A program made the translations under genes and the position numbers. DNA of 49,166 nucleotides from Hylemonella sp. UBA6679 (GTDB lineage Bacteria > Pseudomonadota > Gammaproteobacteria > Burkholderiales > Burkholderiaceae_C): contig DKJZ01000017.1 in the NCBI GenBank assembly GCA_002454975.1, forward strand, positions 1 to 49,166, written 5' to 3'. The notes under the pieces are model-generated. The model had not been told where the DNA came from, ran no database searches, and was given only the letters and a program-made list of their open reading frames with translations. Positions 41,898 to 49,166 of this stretch are shown here, one piece after another. Positions within the stretch are counted from its first letter, which is position 1. Each line of letters begins with the position of its first letter.

Positions 41898-44330
41898 ATG
41901 TCCGGACATCCCACCCTGCCTGCCACCCCCCTTGAACTCCCATTGCTGCCTTTGCGCGATGTGGTGATCTTTCCCCATATGGTGATCCCACTGTTTGTGG
42001 GCCGACCCAAAAGCATCAAGGCCTTGGAGGCCGCGATGGAGGCCGAGCGCCGCATCATGCTGGTGGCGCAAAAAGCCGCTGCCAAAGACGAGCCGCAAGT
42101 CTCCGACATGTTCGATGTGGGCTGCGTTTCCACCATTTTGCAAATGCTGAAATTGCCCGACGGCACTGTGAAGGTGCTGGTTGAAGGCCAACAGCGCGCC
42201 AACGTCAACAAAATTGAAGAGGGCGAGCAACACTTCACCGCCAACGTGACGCCGCTGGTGCCCACCGAGGAAGAGGTTGCCAGCGACGCGGCCAGTGAGG
42301 TCGAGGCCTTGCGCCGCGCGGTCATGCAGCAGTTTGACCAGTACGTCAAACTCAACAAAAAAATCCCGCCCGAGATCTTGACCTCGATTGCCAGCATTGA
42401 TGACGCCGGCCGTTTGGCTGACACCATTGCTGCCCACCTGCCGCTCAAACTCGAGAACAAGCAAATGGTGCTGGCCATCTCCGGCGTCAAAGAGCGCCTG
42501 GAAAACCTGTACGAGCAGATCGAGCGCGAGGTCGACATCCTCAACGTTGACAAACGCATCCGTGGCCGCGTCAAGCGCCAGATGGAAAAGAACCAGCGCG
42601 ACTTTTATTTGAACGAGCAGGTCAAGGCCATCCAAAAAGAGCTGGGCGAGGGCGAAGAGGGCGCGGACATCGAAGAGATCGAGAAAAAGATCAAAGCCGC
42701 CAAGATGCCCAAAGAGGCTTTGAAAAAGGCCGAGGGCGAGCTCAAAAAGCTCAAGCTGATGTCGCCCATGTCGGCCGAGGCCACGGTGGTGCGCAACTAC
42801 ATCGACGCCTTGATTGCCCTGCCTTGGGCCAACAAAACCAAGATCAAACACAACCTGGCCAACGCTGAGCAGGTGCTCAACGAAGACCACTTTGGCCTGG
42901 ACAAGGTCAAAGACCGCATCTTGGAATACCTTGCTGTGCAACAGCGCGTGGACAAACTCAAGGCCCCCATCCTTTGTTTAGTGGGCCCACCTGGTGTGGG
43001 TAAAACCTCGTTGGGGCAATCCATTGCCAAAGCCACGGGGCGCAAGTATGTGCGCATGGCCTTGGGTGGCATGCGTGATGAGGCCGAAATCCGCGGGCAC
43101 CGCCGCACCTACATTGGTGCCATGCCTGGCAAGGTGCTGCAGTCGCTCTCCAAAGTGGGCACGCGCAACCCTCTGTTCTTGCTCGATGAAATCGACAAGC
43201 TTGGCACGGACTTCCGTGGTGACCCGTCCAGCGCGCTGCTGGAGGTGCTCGACCCTGAGCAAAACAACAAGTTTGCCGACCACTACGTGGAGGTTGACTT
43301 TGACCTCAGCGACGTGATGTTTGTGGCCACCTCCAACTCCATGAACATCCCTCCGGCCTTGCTTGATCGCATGGAAGTGATTCGCCTCTCGGGCTACACC
43401 GAGGACGAAAAGGTCAACATTGCGCAGCGTTATTTGCTGCCCAAGCAGATCAAGAACAACGGCCTCAAAGAGGGCGAATTGCTGGTGACTGAGCCCGCCG
43501 TGCGCGACGTGGTGCGTTACTACACCCGCGAAGCTGGTGTGCGTTCTCTAGAGCGCGAGCTCTCCAAAATCTGCCGCAAGGTGGTCAAAGGTTTGCAACT
43601 GGGCACCATGAAGCCCACGGTGGAAGTGCAGCCCGACAACCTCAACGACTACCTGGGCGTGCGCAAATTCAGCTACGGACGCGCCGAGCAACAAAACCAG
43701 ATTGGTCAAGTGGTTGGTTTGGCCTGGACCGAGGTGGGGGGCGATTTGCTCACCATCGAGGCTGCGCTCATGCCCGGCAAAGGCGTCATCACCCGCACGG
43801 GTTCGCTGGGCGATGTGATGAAAGAGTCGGTGGAAGCCGCACGCACGGTGGTGCGCAGCCGCTCACGCATGCTGGGTATTCCTGACCACTATTTCGAGAA
43901 GAAAGACGTGCACATCCACGTGCCCGACGGCGCCACCCCCAAAGACGGCCCAAGTGCTGGCGCGGCCATGACCACGGCGTTTGTGTCGGCGCTCACGGGC
44001 ATTCCGGTGCGTGGCGATGTGGCCATGACGGGAGAGATCACCCTGCGCGGTGAGGTCACGGCGATTGGCGGCTTGAAAGAAAAGCTTTTGGCCGCTTTGC
44101 GTGGTGGCATCAAAACAGTGCTGATCCCTGAAGAAAATGCCAAAGACCTGCAAGACATCCCCGACAACGTCAAAAGCGGTTTGGAGATTGTCCCCGTGCG
44201 TTGGATCGACAAAGTCTTGGAAATTGCGCTCGAGCGCAAGCCCACGCCTTTGACCGATGAAGAGGTGGCTGCTGCAGCTGTGTCAGCGCCCGCTTCACAG
44301 GTGGCAGTGGCTGGCGACATCAAACACTGA
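41898..44330 (+). CDS. lon: Lon, ATP-dependent protease La
   Basis: 810 residues, the bacterial LonA length. The N-terminal substrate-binding domain begins near LELPLLPLRDVVIFPHMVIP. It is followed by a coiled-coil linker (about 200-290), the AAA+ domain (Walker A VGPPGVGKTS, Walker B PLFLLDEIDK) and a protease domain with the dyad Ser686 (KDGPSAGAAM) and Lys729 (GGLKEKLLA). The Ala/Val-rich last 25 residues are variable. Lon degrades misfolded and regulatory proteins. An upstream heat-shock-like promoter (41840-41872) fits its usual control. Confidence 0.97.
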   Translation: MSGHPTLPATPLELPLLPLRDVVIFPHMVIPLFVGRPKSIKALEAAMEAERRIMLVAQKAAAKDEPQVSDMFDVGCVSTILQMLKLPDGTVKVLVEGQQRANVNKIEEGEQHFTANVTPLVPTEEEVASDAASEVEALRRAVMQQFDQYVKLNKKIPPEILTSIASIDDAGRLADTIAAHLPLKLENKQMVLAISGVKERLENLYEQIEREVDILNVDKRIRGRVKRQMEKNQRDFYLNEQVKAIQKELGEGEEGADIEEIEKKIKAAKMPKEALKKAEGELKKLKLMSPMSAEATVVRNYIDALIALPWANKTKIKHNLANAEQVLNEDHFGLDKVKDRILEYLAVQQRVDKLKAPILCLVGPPGVGKTSLGQSIAKATGRKYVRMALGGMRDEAEIRGHRRTYIGAMPGKVLQSLSKVGTRNPLFLLDEIDKLGTDFRGDPSSALLEVLDPEQNNKFADHYVEVDFDLSDVMFVATSNSMNIPPALLDRMEVIRLSGYTEDEKVNIAQRYLLPKQIKNNGLKEGELLVTEPAVRDVVRYYTREAGVRSLERELSKICRKVVKGLQLGTMKPTVEVQPDNLNDYLGVRKFSYGRAEQQNQIGQVVGLAWTEVGGDLLTIEAALMPGKGVITRTGSLGDVMKESVEAARTVVRSRSRMLGIPDHYFEKKDVHIHVPDGATPKDGPSAGAAMTTAFVSALTGIPVRGDVAMTGEITLRGEVTAIGGLKEKLLAALRGGIKTVLIPEENAKDLQDIPDNVKSGLEIVPVRWIDKVLEIALERKPTPLTDEEVAAAAVSAPASQVAVAGDIKH

Positions 44331-44346
44331 AATTTTTTACAAGCCA

Positions 44347-44384
44347 GCCTCAAATTGGCGAATTTTCGTTATATAATTTGAGGC
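44347..44384 (+). promoter_or_regulatory. Inverted repeat around a TATAAT box upstream of tRNA-Gly
   Basis: GCCTCAAATT (44347-44356) and AATTTGAGGC (44375-44384) form a perfect 10-bp inverted repeat with an 18-base spacer. A consensus TATAAT lies at 44372-44377, 14 bases before the tRNA. The dyad could be the lon terminator stem, or the right arm and -10 box could belong to the tRNA promoter; the -35 box is not clear. Confidence 0.5.
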
Positions 44385-44391
44385 TTGAAAC

Positions 44392-44467
44392 GCGGGAATA
44401 GCTCAGTTGGTAGAGCGCAACCTTGCCAAGGTTGAGGTCGAGAGTTCGAGACTCTTTTCCCGCTCCA
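44392..44467 (+). tRNA. tRNA-Gly (anticodon GCC)
   Basis: 76 bases, CCA encoded. Acceptor GCGGGAA pairs with TTCCCGC; D arm has AGCTCAGTTGGTAGAGC; the anticodon loop is CTTGCCAA with anticodon GCC (reads GGC/GGU); T arm GAGAGTTCGAGACTCT. It starts 61 bases after lon. Confidence 0.97.
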
Positions 44468-44472
44468 GTTTT

Positions 44473-44502
44473 AAAAAAGGGAAGCTCATGCTTCCCTTTT
44501 TT
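44473..44502 (+). terminator. Intrinsic terminator between tRNA-Gly and tRNA-Cys
   Basis: AAAAAAGGGAAGC - TCAT - GCTTCCCTTTTTT: a 13-bp perfect stem with a T-run, starting five bases after tRNA-Gly and ending three bases before tRNA-Cys. It is symmetrical and could work in both directions. Confidence 0.85.
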
Positions 44503-44505
44503 CAC

Positions 44506-44579
44506 GGCGCGGTAGCAAAGCGGTTATGCACCGGATTGCAAATCCGTGTAGGTCGGTTCGACTCCGGCCCGCGCCTCCA
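44506..44579 (+). tRNA. tRNA-Cys (anticodon GCA)
   Basis: 74 bases, CCA encoded. Acceptor GGCGCGG pairs with CCGCGCC; the anticodon arm GGATTGCAAATCC gives anticodon GCA; T arm GTCGGTTCGACTCCGGC. Only three bases separate it from the upstream terminator. Confidence 0.96.
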
Positions 44580-44583
44580 AATT

Positions 44584-44617
44584 AAAAAAGCACCCAGAAA
44601 TCTGGGTGCTTTTTTTT
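44584..44617. terminator. Bidirectional intrinsic terminator
   Basis: AAAAAAGCACCCAGA and TCTGGGTGCTTTTTTTT form a long stem (core GCACCCAG/CTGGGTGC) with T-runs on both strands. It ends the tRNA-Cys transcript on the plus strand and the TRAP-receptor gene on the minus strand. Confidence 0.88.
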
Positions 44618-44646
44618 GCTCGGTGAGCTCGTGGCTCACGGTTGCG

Positions 44647-45786
44647 TCACTTGACGGGGTTGTTGAAAACGAAGTTGCTGTAGGTGTGTTCAGCAAACCG
44701 GTGCCACACCAAAATGTCCGAGCGGAACTTGCGCCAGGGCTCGTAAATTTTGCGGAAGGCCGGGTTCTTTTCAGACTCTTCAGCGTAGAACTCAAAGGCT
44801 GCCGTTTGTGCGGCCTTCATGATGTCGGTGCTGTAGGCGTGCAGCTTCACACCATTGCCCACCAAGCGCTTCAAGGCCGTGGGGTTTTTGAAGTCGTACT
44901 CGGCCATCATGTCGATGTTGGCTTCAGCCGCCGCTGCGGCGAATGCAGCTTGGTACTCTTTAGGCAACGCTTCCCAAGCTTTGGCGTTCACATAGAACGA
45001 GTACATGGAGTTGCTCTCCCACCAGCCAGGGTAGTAGTAGTGGCTGGCCACTTTGTACAGGCCCAGTTTTTCATCGTCATACGGGCCGACCCACTCTGCG
45101 CCGTCGATGGTGCCTTTTTCAAGCGCTTGGTAAATTTCGCCACCGGGAATCTGTTGAGGCACCGCGCCCAGCTTGGACATGATCTCGCCGCCAATGCCTG
45201 GGATGCGCATTTTCATGCCCTTTAGGTCGGCCAGGGTTTTGATCTCTTTTTTGAACCAACCGCCCATTTGCACGCCGGTGTTGCCGCCCGGGAAGTTGAC
45301 GATGTTGTAGTCACGCAGGAAATCGCGCACCAGCTGCATGCCGCCGCCGTAATACATCCAGGCGTTTTGTTGGCGCTGGTTCAGGCCAAAGGGCAAGGTG
45401 GTTTCAAAACCGAAGGCTCGGTTTTTGCCCACAAAGTAGTAAGACGCGGTGTGCGCACATTCAACGGAGCCTGTTTGCAAGGCGTCCACCACACCAAAGG
45501 CGGGCATCAGTTCACCAGCAGCGTGCACGCTGATTTGAAACTTGCCACCCGTGATTTCGCTCAAGCGCTTGGCCAACACCTCGGCGCCCCCGTAAATGGT
45601 GTCCAAGCTCTTGGGAAAGCTCGATGCCAAGCGCCAACGAACATTTGGCGCGACTTGAGAAAACGCAGGCTTGGCAACGGCTGCTGCCGTGGCGCCCAAC
45701 ACGCCCAATTTGAGCAACTGGCGTCGTGCGGATGCGGGCTTGTCTGAGCTAACAGATGTGTCTTGGCCAATCAGTGGCTTAGTCAT
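44647..45786 (-). CDS. TRAP transporter substrate-binding protein (DctP family)
   Basis: 379 residues. The N-terminus contains a twin-arginine-like signal (SARRQLLKLGVLGATAAAVA, cleavage after AFSQ region). The mature protein has the DctP fold: VRWRLASSFPKSLDTIYGGA, SVHAAGELMPAFGVVDALQT, the GMKMRIPGIGGEIMSKLGA segment with the Arg that holds the substrate carboxylate, and EKGTIDGAEWVGPYDDEKLG. It is close in plan to receptors for keto acids, including TakP-like proteins with TAT signals. The membrane subunits DctQ and DctM are not adjacent, so this is a solitary receptor; ligand unknown. The bidirectional terminator at 44584 serves it. Confidence 0.92.
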   Translation of the reverse strand: MTKPLIGQDTSVSSDKPASARRQLLKLGVLGATAAAVAKPAFSQVAPNVRWRLASSFPKSLDTIYGGAEVLAKRLSEITGGKFQISVHAAGELMPAFGVVDALQTGSVECAHTASYYFVGKNRAFGFETTLPFGLNQRQQNAWMYYGGGMQLVRDFLRDYNIVNFPGGNTGVQMGGWFKKEIKTLADLKGMKMRIPGIGGEIMSKLGAVPQQIPGGEIYQALEKGTIDGAEWVGPYDDEKLGLYKVASHYYYPGWWESNSMYSFYVNAKAWEALPKEYQAAFAAAAAEANIDMMAEYDFKNPTALKRLVGNGVKLHAYSTDIMKAAQTAAFEFYAEESEKNPAFRKIYEPWRKFRSDILVWHRFAEHTYSNFVFNNPVK

Positions 45787-46109
45787 GTCTTCAACCTTTC
45801 AAAATGAGGGAATCGAAACAAGTTACGTACCAATGGCGTATCAGCAAACTTCGTGCCAATGCTGTGTGTGTAGAAGCTGTACCAGCTTGCCACCTCGTAT
45901 GTTGCTCACCGTGCAACCAACTGTGCGATCTGGCCATGCGTGCCGCACAAAGTGCAGCCATGTGCACCAAAGTGGGGGTAGCTGCGCCACCCAAAAGGTG
46001 CACCTGGAGTCTCAATGTTTGTGCATGGGGTGCTCATCACGCTTGAGGGCAGGCATCGCTTGGGTGGCCTTGCGTTTTATGATGAATCTATTTTTCTTGG
46101 AAGGCCCCC
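45787..46109. other. Gene-free divergent region between the TRAP receptor and the next gene
   Basis: 323 bases with no credible reading frame. It must hold the promoters of both neighbours, but I see no convincing -35/-10 pair or strong dyad. The ribosome-binding site for the plus-strand gene (TTGGAAGG, 46097-46104) is at its right end. Confidence 0.5.
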
Positions 46110-47054
46110 ATGCGCTTTCTCAACGCTGCTGCCATTGCCCAGGCTTTGCCCTTTGACGCCCTCATTGCCGCCTTGCGCGAGCGTTTTGCGCTGGGCTGCG
46201 AGGTGCCTGCCCGTCAAATCCTGCCCATTGCCACACCGGGTGGTGAGGTGTTGACCACCATGCTCATGCCGGCTTGGGTGGTGGGGGGCTTGTATGGCGT
46301 CAAGGTCATCAACATGACGCCAGCCAATGCCGCGCGGGGTTTGCCCGGTTTGCACGCCACTTACCTGTTGCAAGACGCGGTCACAGGCGTGCCTTTGTGC
46401 GTGATGGATGGTGACGAATTGACGCTCAGGCGCACAGCAGCCGCATCGGCGTTGGCAGCCTCTTACTTGGCCCGCGCAGATGCACGCCACCTTTTGGTGG
46501 TGGGCGCTGGGCGCGTGGCCGCGTATGTGCCGCAGGCCTATGGCGCTGTGCGCGATCTGCAGCAAGTTTCGGTGTGGGCGCGCCGGGCGGATGAGGCGCA
46601 AGCTTTGGCCAAGCTCTGGCAGGCGCAGGACTTCCACGCGCAGGCTGTCACAGACCTCCCAGCTGCCGTGCAGGCGGCTGACATGGTGAGTTGCGCCACG
46701 CTTGCCACGGCGCCCCTGGTGCAAGGTGCGTGGTTGCAGCCAGGCGCGCACCTGGATTTGATTGGCAGTTTTACCCCGGCCATGCGCGAGGCCGATGACG
46801 CTTGTTTTGCTGGCGCGTCTGTGTTTGTCGATACACCCGAGGCCCTCAAGAAAAGTGGCGATTTGCTCGGGCCCCTGGCCAGTGGCGTGATCACCGCGCA
46901 AGATGTCAGGGCTGATTTGGCCGCCCTGTGTCGTGGCCAACACCCGGGCCGTGCGCATGCCCAAGAGCGCACGGTGTTCAAGTCGGTGGGCACCGCGTTG
47001 GAGGACCTGGCCGCAGCCATGCTGGTGCAAACGGCGTTCGCCGCGGACTTATAA
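46110..47054 (+). CDS. Ornithine cyclodeaminase/mu-crystallin family protein
   Basis: 314 residues, starting at an ATG six bases after GGAAGG. The Rossmann nucleotide-binding loop is LLVVGAGRVAAYVPQAY (about 129-145), preceded by the family segments GGLYGVKVINMTPANAARGL and MDGDELTLRRTAAASALAAS. HLDLIGSFTPAMREADDACF and FVDTPEALKKSGDLLGPLAS follow. Family members include ornithine cyclodeaminase, alanine dehydrogenase and pyrroline-2-carboxylate reductase; the substrate cannot be decided. It is monocistronic, followed by a small CCCATG/CATGGG stem (47073-47092). Confidence 0.88.
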   Translation: MRFLNAAAIAQALPFDALIAALRERFALGCEVPARQILPIATPGGEVLTTMLMPAWVVGGLYGVKVINMTPANAARGLPGLHATYLLQDAVTGVPLCVMDGDELTLRRTAAASALAASYLARADARHLLVVGAGRVAAYVPQAYGAVRDLQQVSVWARRADEAQALAKLWQAQDFHAQAVTDLPAAVQAADMVSCATLATAPLVQGAWLQPGAHLDLIGSFTPAMREADDACFAGASVFVDTPEALKKSGDLLGPLASGVITAQDVRADLAALCRGQHPGRAHAQERTVFKSVGTALEDLAAAMLVQTAFAADL

Positions 47055-47152
47055 GCCTCGTTATGCACGCTTCCCATGCAGATGAGCATGGGTTTACCCT
47101 CTGACTTGGGGTGGCTAAACGACTTAGATTGTTGTCATCGAAAGGTGACAAC

Positions 47153-48040
47153 ATGCACGCAAATCAGGTTCAAAACATCCTTGTGTTGACGTTGATCGTG
47201 GGCTTTGCCCTCATGGAGTTCATCAGTCGGCGGTACTAAAAAACCGTACATGCCACGGCCAACGACACCAAGCTCGAGCTCTTGATGTTCTTGAGTCTTT
47301 TGGCCATCACCCAGCCTTTGGCGATTCTGGTGACGAGCAAGCTGGGCAACTGGTTGGCACCCGCTTACAAGGGGGTGCTGTCAGACTGGCCTTGGTGGGC
47401 CATGGTGGGTGTGTTGATTTTGGCGGACGACCTCACGCAGTACTGGTGGCACCGCCTCTCGCACACGCCCTTGCTGTGGCCGCTCCATCGCGCGCATCAC
47501 TCGGCGCAATACATGAGCATCCGAGTGACCTTCCGCAACAATTTCTTTTACTACCTGATGATGCCTGGCTTGTGGTTCGCCGGTTGTTTGTTGTACTTGG
47601 GTGTGGGGGGCTATGTGTATGCCTTGTATGTGGTGTGCAAGCTTGCCGTCATCATTGGCGCCCACTGCGCCTGGCGCTGGGACGAACCGCTTTACCGTAT
47701 TCCCTCTCTGCGGCCTGTCATGTGGGTGCTGGAACGCACGATTTCCACCCCCGCCACGCATTGGGCGCACCACGCTATCACCAACGCCGATGGGGTGGGG
47801 CATTACAAGGGCAACTTCAGTAATTTGTTGTTCATCTGGGATCTGATCTTTGGCAGTGCCCACATCACGCGGCGTTACCCAGAGCGGGTGGGTCTGATTG
47901 ACGACAAGCTCTTTGGTGCTGAGCGTTGGTACCACCAGATGTTCTTTCCACTGTTCCAGTCATCACGTGAACACACTGCTCTGAAGTTCGGGGGAACTGT
48001 GTACGTTGACCCGGCAGAAGAATCTGCAAAACCTCGTTGA
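47153..48040 (+). pseudogene. Sterol desaturase/fatty acid hydroxylase family protein with an in-frame stop
   Basis: The gene opens with a good ribosome-binding site (AAAGGTGAC) and ATG at 47153, encoding MHANQVQNILVLTLIVGFAL then MEFISRRY. It hits TAA at 47237-47239 and continues in the same frame through KTVHATANDTKLELLMFLSL to a stop at 48040. The body keeps the di-iron histidine motifs of the family: WWHRLSH, HRAHHSAQYM and THWAHHAIT, plus several hydrophobic segments. An internal ATG at 47285 could give a 251-residue protein lacking the first helix. So the gene is either newly inactivated, translated by reinitiation, or affected by a sequence error. Members hydroxylate or desaturate lipids in the membrane; the substrate here is unknown. 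Confidence 0.75.
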
Positions 48041-48079
48041 GTGTCAAGGTCAATATCGCCTTAGGATAAAGTGCCATGA

Positions 48080-49166
48080 ATGGCCTATTTGCTCAAATCC
48101 TCCCTGAATTTAAAGCGCTTTAGCAAAGAGGGTTGGTCGTGCCTGGTACGGCTGCTTGTTGGCCTGTCGTGTCTGTTGTGTATGGCATGGGCGCATGCCT
48201 ACAACTCGCAAGGCACAGACAGCGGTTTTGTTGTCAAAGAATATTTGCGCGATCCCACGCGTGCCTTGGGCCTTGAGGACGTGCAAAAGTCCCAGGGCTG
48301 GCAGCGGTTTCGAGGCAATCTTGCGATGGGATTCACTGACGATGCCGTTTGGGTCAGGGCCGTGCCTCTCAACATGAGTGGTGTGCCAGAGGCTGTGGCA
48401 GTTCGGATTGGCTCTCCTTATCTTGATGATGTGCAGCTCTATCGACCAGACGATCAAGGTCAGTACACGCGTAAACGGGTAGGGGATAAGCAAGCTTTTT
48501 CAGAGCGAGAAATTGCTGCGAACAATTTCGTATTCCTTTGGTTGTTGAGCAGCACCACCCAACAACAATGGCCCATCTACGCCAGGATCAGCAGCACAAG
48601 CTCCATGCTCATCACCTTTGAGCTGCTTGATAAGCATGACTTCTCTCGCATGTGGGAGGCTGAACTCTTGTTGTTTGGTTTTGTGTCGGGCTCTATTTTG
48701 TTACTGGCTATCCTGGCACTGATCCATGGTCTGATCTTCAAAGACCATGTGTCATTGGTGTTTGCTCTTTACCAGTTGTCTTCGTTTGGTATGACCATTG
48801 GCATCACAGGTATTGCCAGTATTTTTATATTTACAAGCAGTAACCAAGCCCACATCTTCACCAGCTATGCTGTTTTCTTGAATGTGTTGGTTGGTCTTTG
48901 GTTCTACCGTTTGCTACTACAAGAAATGTATGTGGGCCGTTGGTCCAACCCTTTCACCATGGCTGGTGGATGTTTTTGTCTTATCGCTGGTTCGTTATTT
49001 TTTAGCGGCTATGAGCGCTTGGGTCTGCAGCTCAACATTCACCTGGTTATCTTAATTTTGTTGACCATGATTCCCTCATTTTTATGGGGCTTGCAGCAGA
49101 GCTTTAGCCGTCTGACCTGGCCGTTGCTGCTCATTTATGGTTTGTGCCCCGGCGGCCACCCAAAGT
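48080..49166 (+). CDS. 7TMR-DISM signalling protein, N-terminal part (runs off the window)
   Basis: The frame is open from the ATG at 48080 to the window end (362 codons). A signal peptide (LVRLLVGLSCLLCMAWAHA) precedes a 7TMR-DISMED2-like periplasmic sensor domain (about 40-185: GFTDDAVWVRAVPLNMSG, VRIGSPYLDDVQLYRPDDQG). Then come repeated hydrophobic helices from about residue 190 (LLLFGFVSGSILLLAILALI, HIFTSYAVFLNVLVGLWFYR), the 7TMR-DISM membrane module. In this family the C-terminus is usually a diguanylate cyclase (GGDEF) or a histidine kinase; it lies outside the window. An AGGA (48063-48066) precedes it; a nearby ATG at 48076 ends after 15 codons. Codon use is richer in A/T than in the core genes. 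Confidence 0.8.
   Translation, partial: MAYLLKSSLNLKRFSKEGWSCLVRLLVGLSCLLCMAWAHAYNSQGTDSGFVVKEYLRDPTRALGLEDVQKSQGWQRFRGNLAMGFTDDAVWVRAVPLNMSGVPEAVAVRIGSPYLDDVQLYRPDDQGQYTRKRVGDKQAFSEREIAANNFVFLWLLSSTTQQQWPIYARISSTSSMLITFELLDKHDFSRMWEAELLLFGFVSGSILLLAILALIHGLIFKDHVSLVFALYQLSSFGMTIGITGIASIFIFTSSNQAHIFTSYAVFLNVLVGLWFYRLLLQEMYVGRWSNPFTMAGGCFCLIAGSLFFSGYERLGLQLNIHLVILILLTMIPSFLWGLQQSFSRLTWPLLLIYGLCPGGHPK

Overview
The window looks like a chromosomal segment of a GC-rich betaproteobacterium of the order Burkholderiales, most likely Comamonadaceae (a freshwater genus would fit). This rests on recognised gene content (tig-clpP-clpX-lon followed by tRNAs, hpnCDE, hslR, hemH, a DctP-type TRAP receptor), not on any database search. 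The two ends (about 1-4.8 kb and after 47 kb) are visibly richer in A/T than the middle and carry accessory or damaged genes.

Layout. 1-836: end of an IS3-family insertion sequence sitting inside a DUF4395 gene. 897-4731: a compact module bounded by two ungapped 80-bp direct repeats (63/80 identical). It holds an AlpA/excisionase-like HTH gene and a chromate-resistance operon chrB-chrA-cytochrome c'. 4.8-10.8 kb: a TRIC-type channel, a ChaA-type antiporter, an IorAB-type molybdenum hydroxylase, a tyrosine phosphatase and a small unknown. 10.9-17.8 kb: an orphan NosR-like flavo/iron-sulfur membrane protein with its ApbE partner, an acyl-CoA dehydrogenase, Hsp15, ferrochelatase and a HAD hydrolase. 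17.9-23.5 kb (minus strand): hpnC-hpnD-hpnE, which convert farnesyl diphosphate to squalene, with a penicillin-acylase-family gene at the end of the same operon. 23.6-28.6 kb: two small proteins and an RND efflux adaptor/pump pair, then tRNA-Leu(UAG).

28.9-38.2 kb is the most interesting region. It is a synthase-dependent exopolysaccharide locus assembled from parts of two known systems. A BcsE-like cyclic-di-GMP receptor with an intact RxGD motif is followed by a TPR/beta-barrel outer-membrane exporter, a PgaC/IcaA-like processive GT2 synthase and a 71-residue single-span protein that resembles BcsF. Then come a GH18-like hydrolase and a NodB-type deacetylase (the two activities fused in PgaB), and a GMP/PMI-like sugar nucleotide protein. 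There is no BcsA or BcsB. The exporter's signal peptide and body are in different frames, separated by a run of eight C, so the locus is either phase-variable, broken, or affected by a sequence error.

38.3-44.6 kb: trigger factor, ClpP, ClpX and Lon, with strong dyads in the gaps and a heat-shock-like promoter before lon, then tRNA-Gly and tRNA-Cys, each followed by a strong terminator. 44.6-49.2 kb: a solitary TRAP-transporter receptor, an ornithine-cyclodeaminase-family enzyme, a sterol-desaturase-family gene with an in-frame stop, and the start of a 7TMR-DISM signalling protein that runs off the window.
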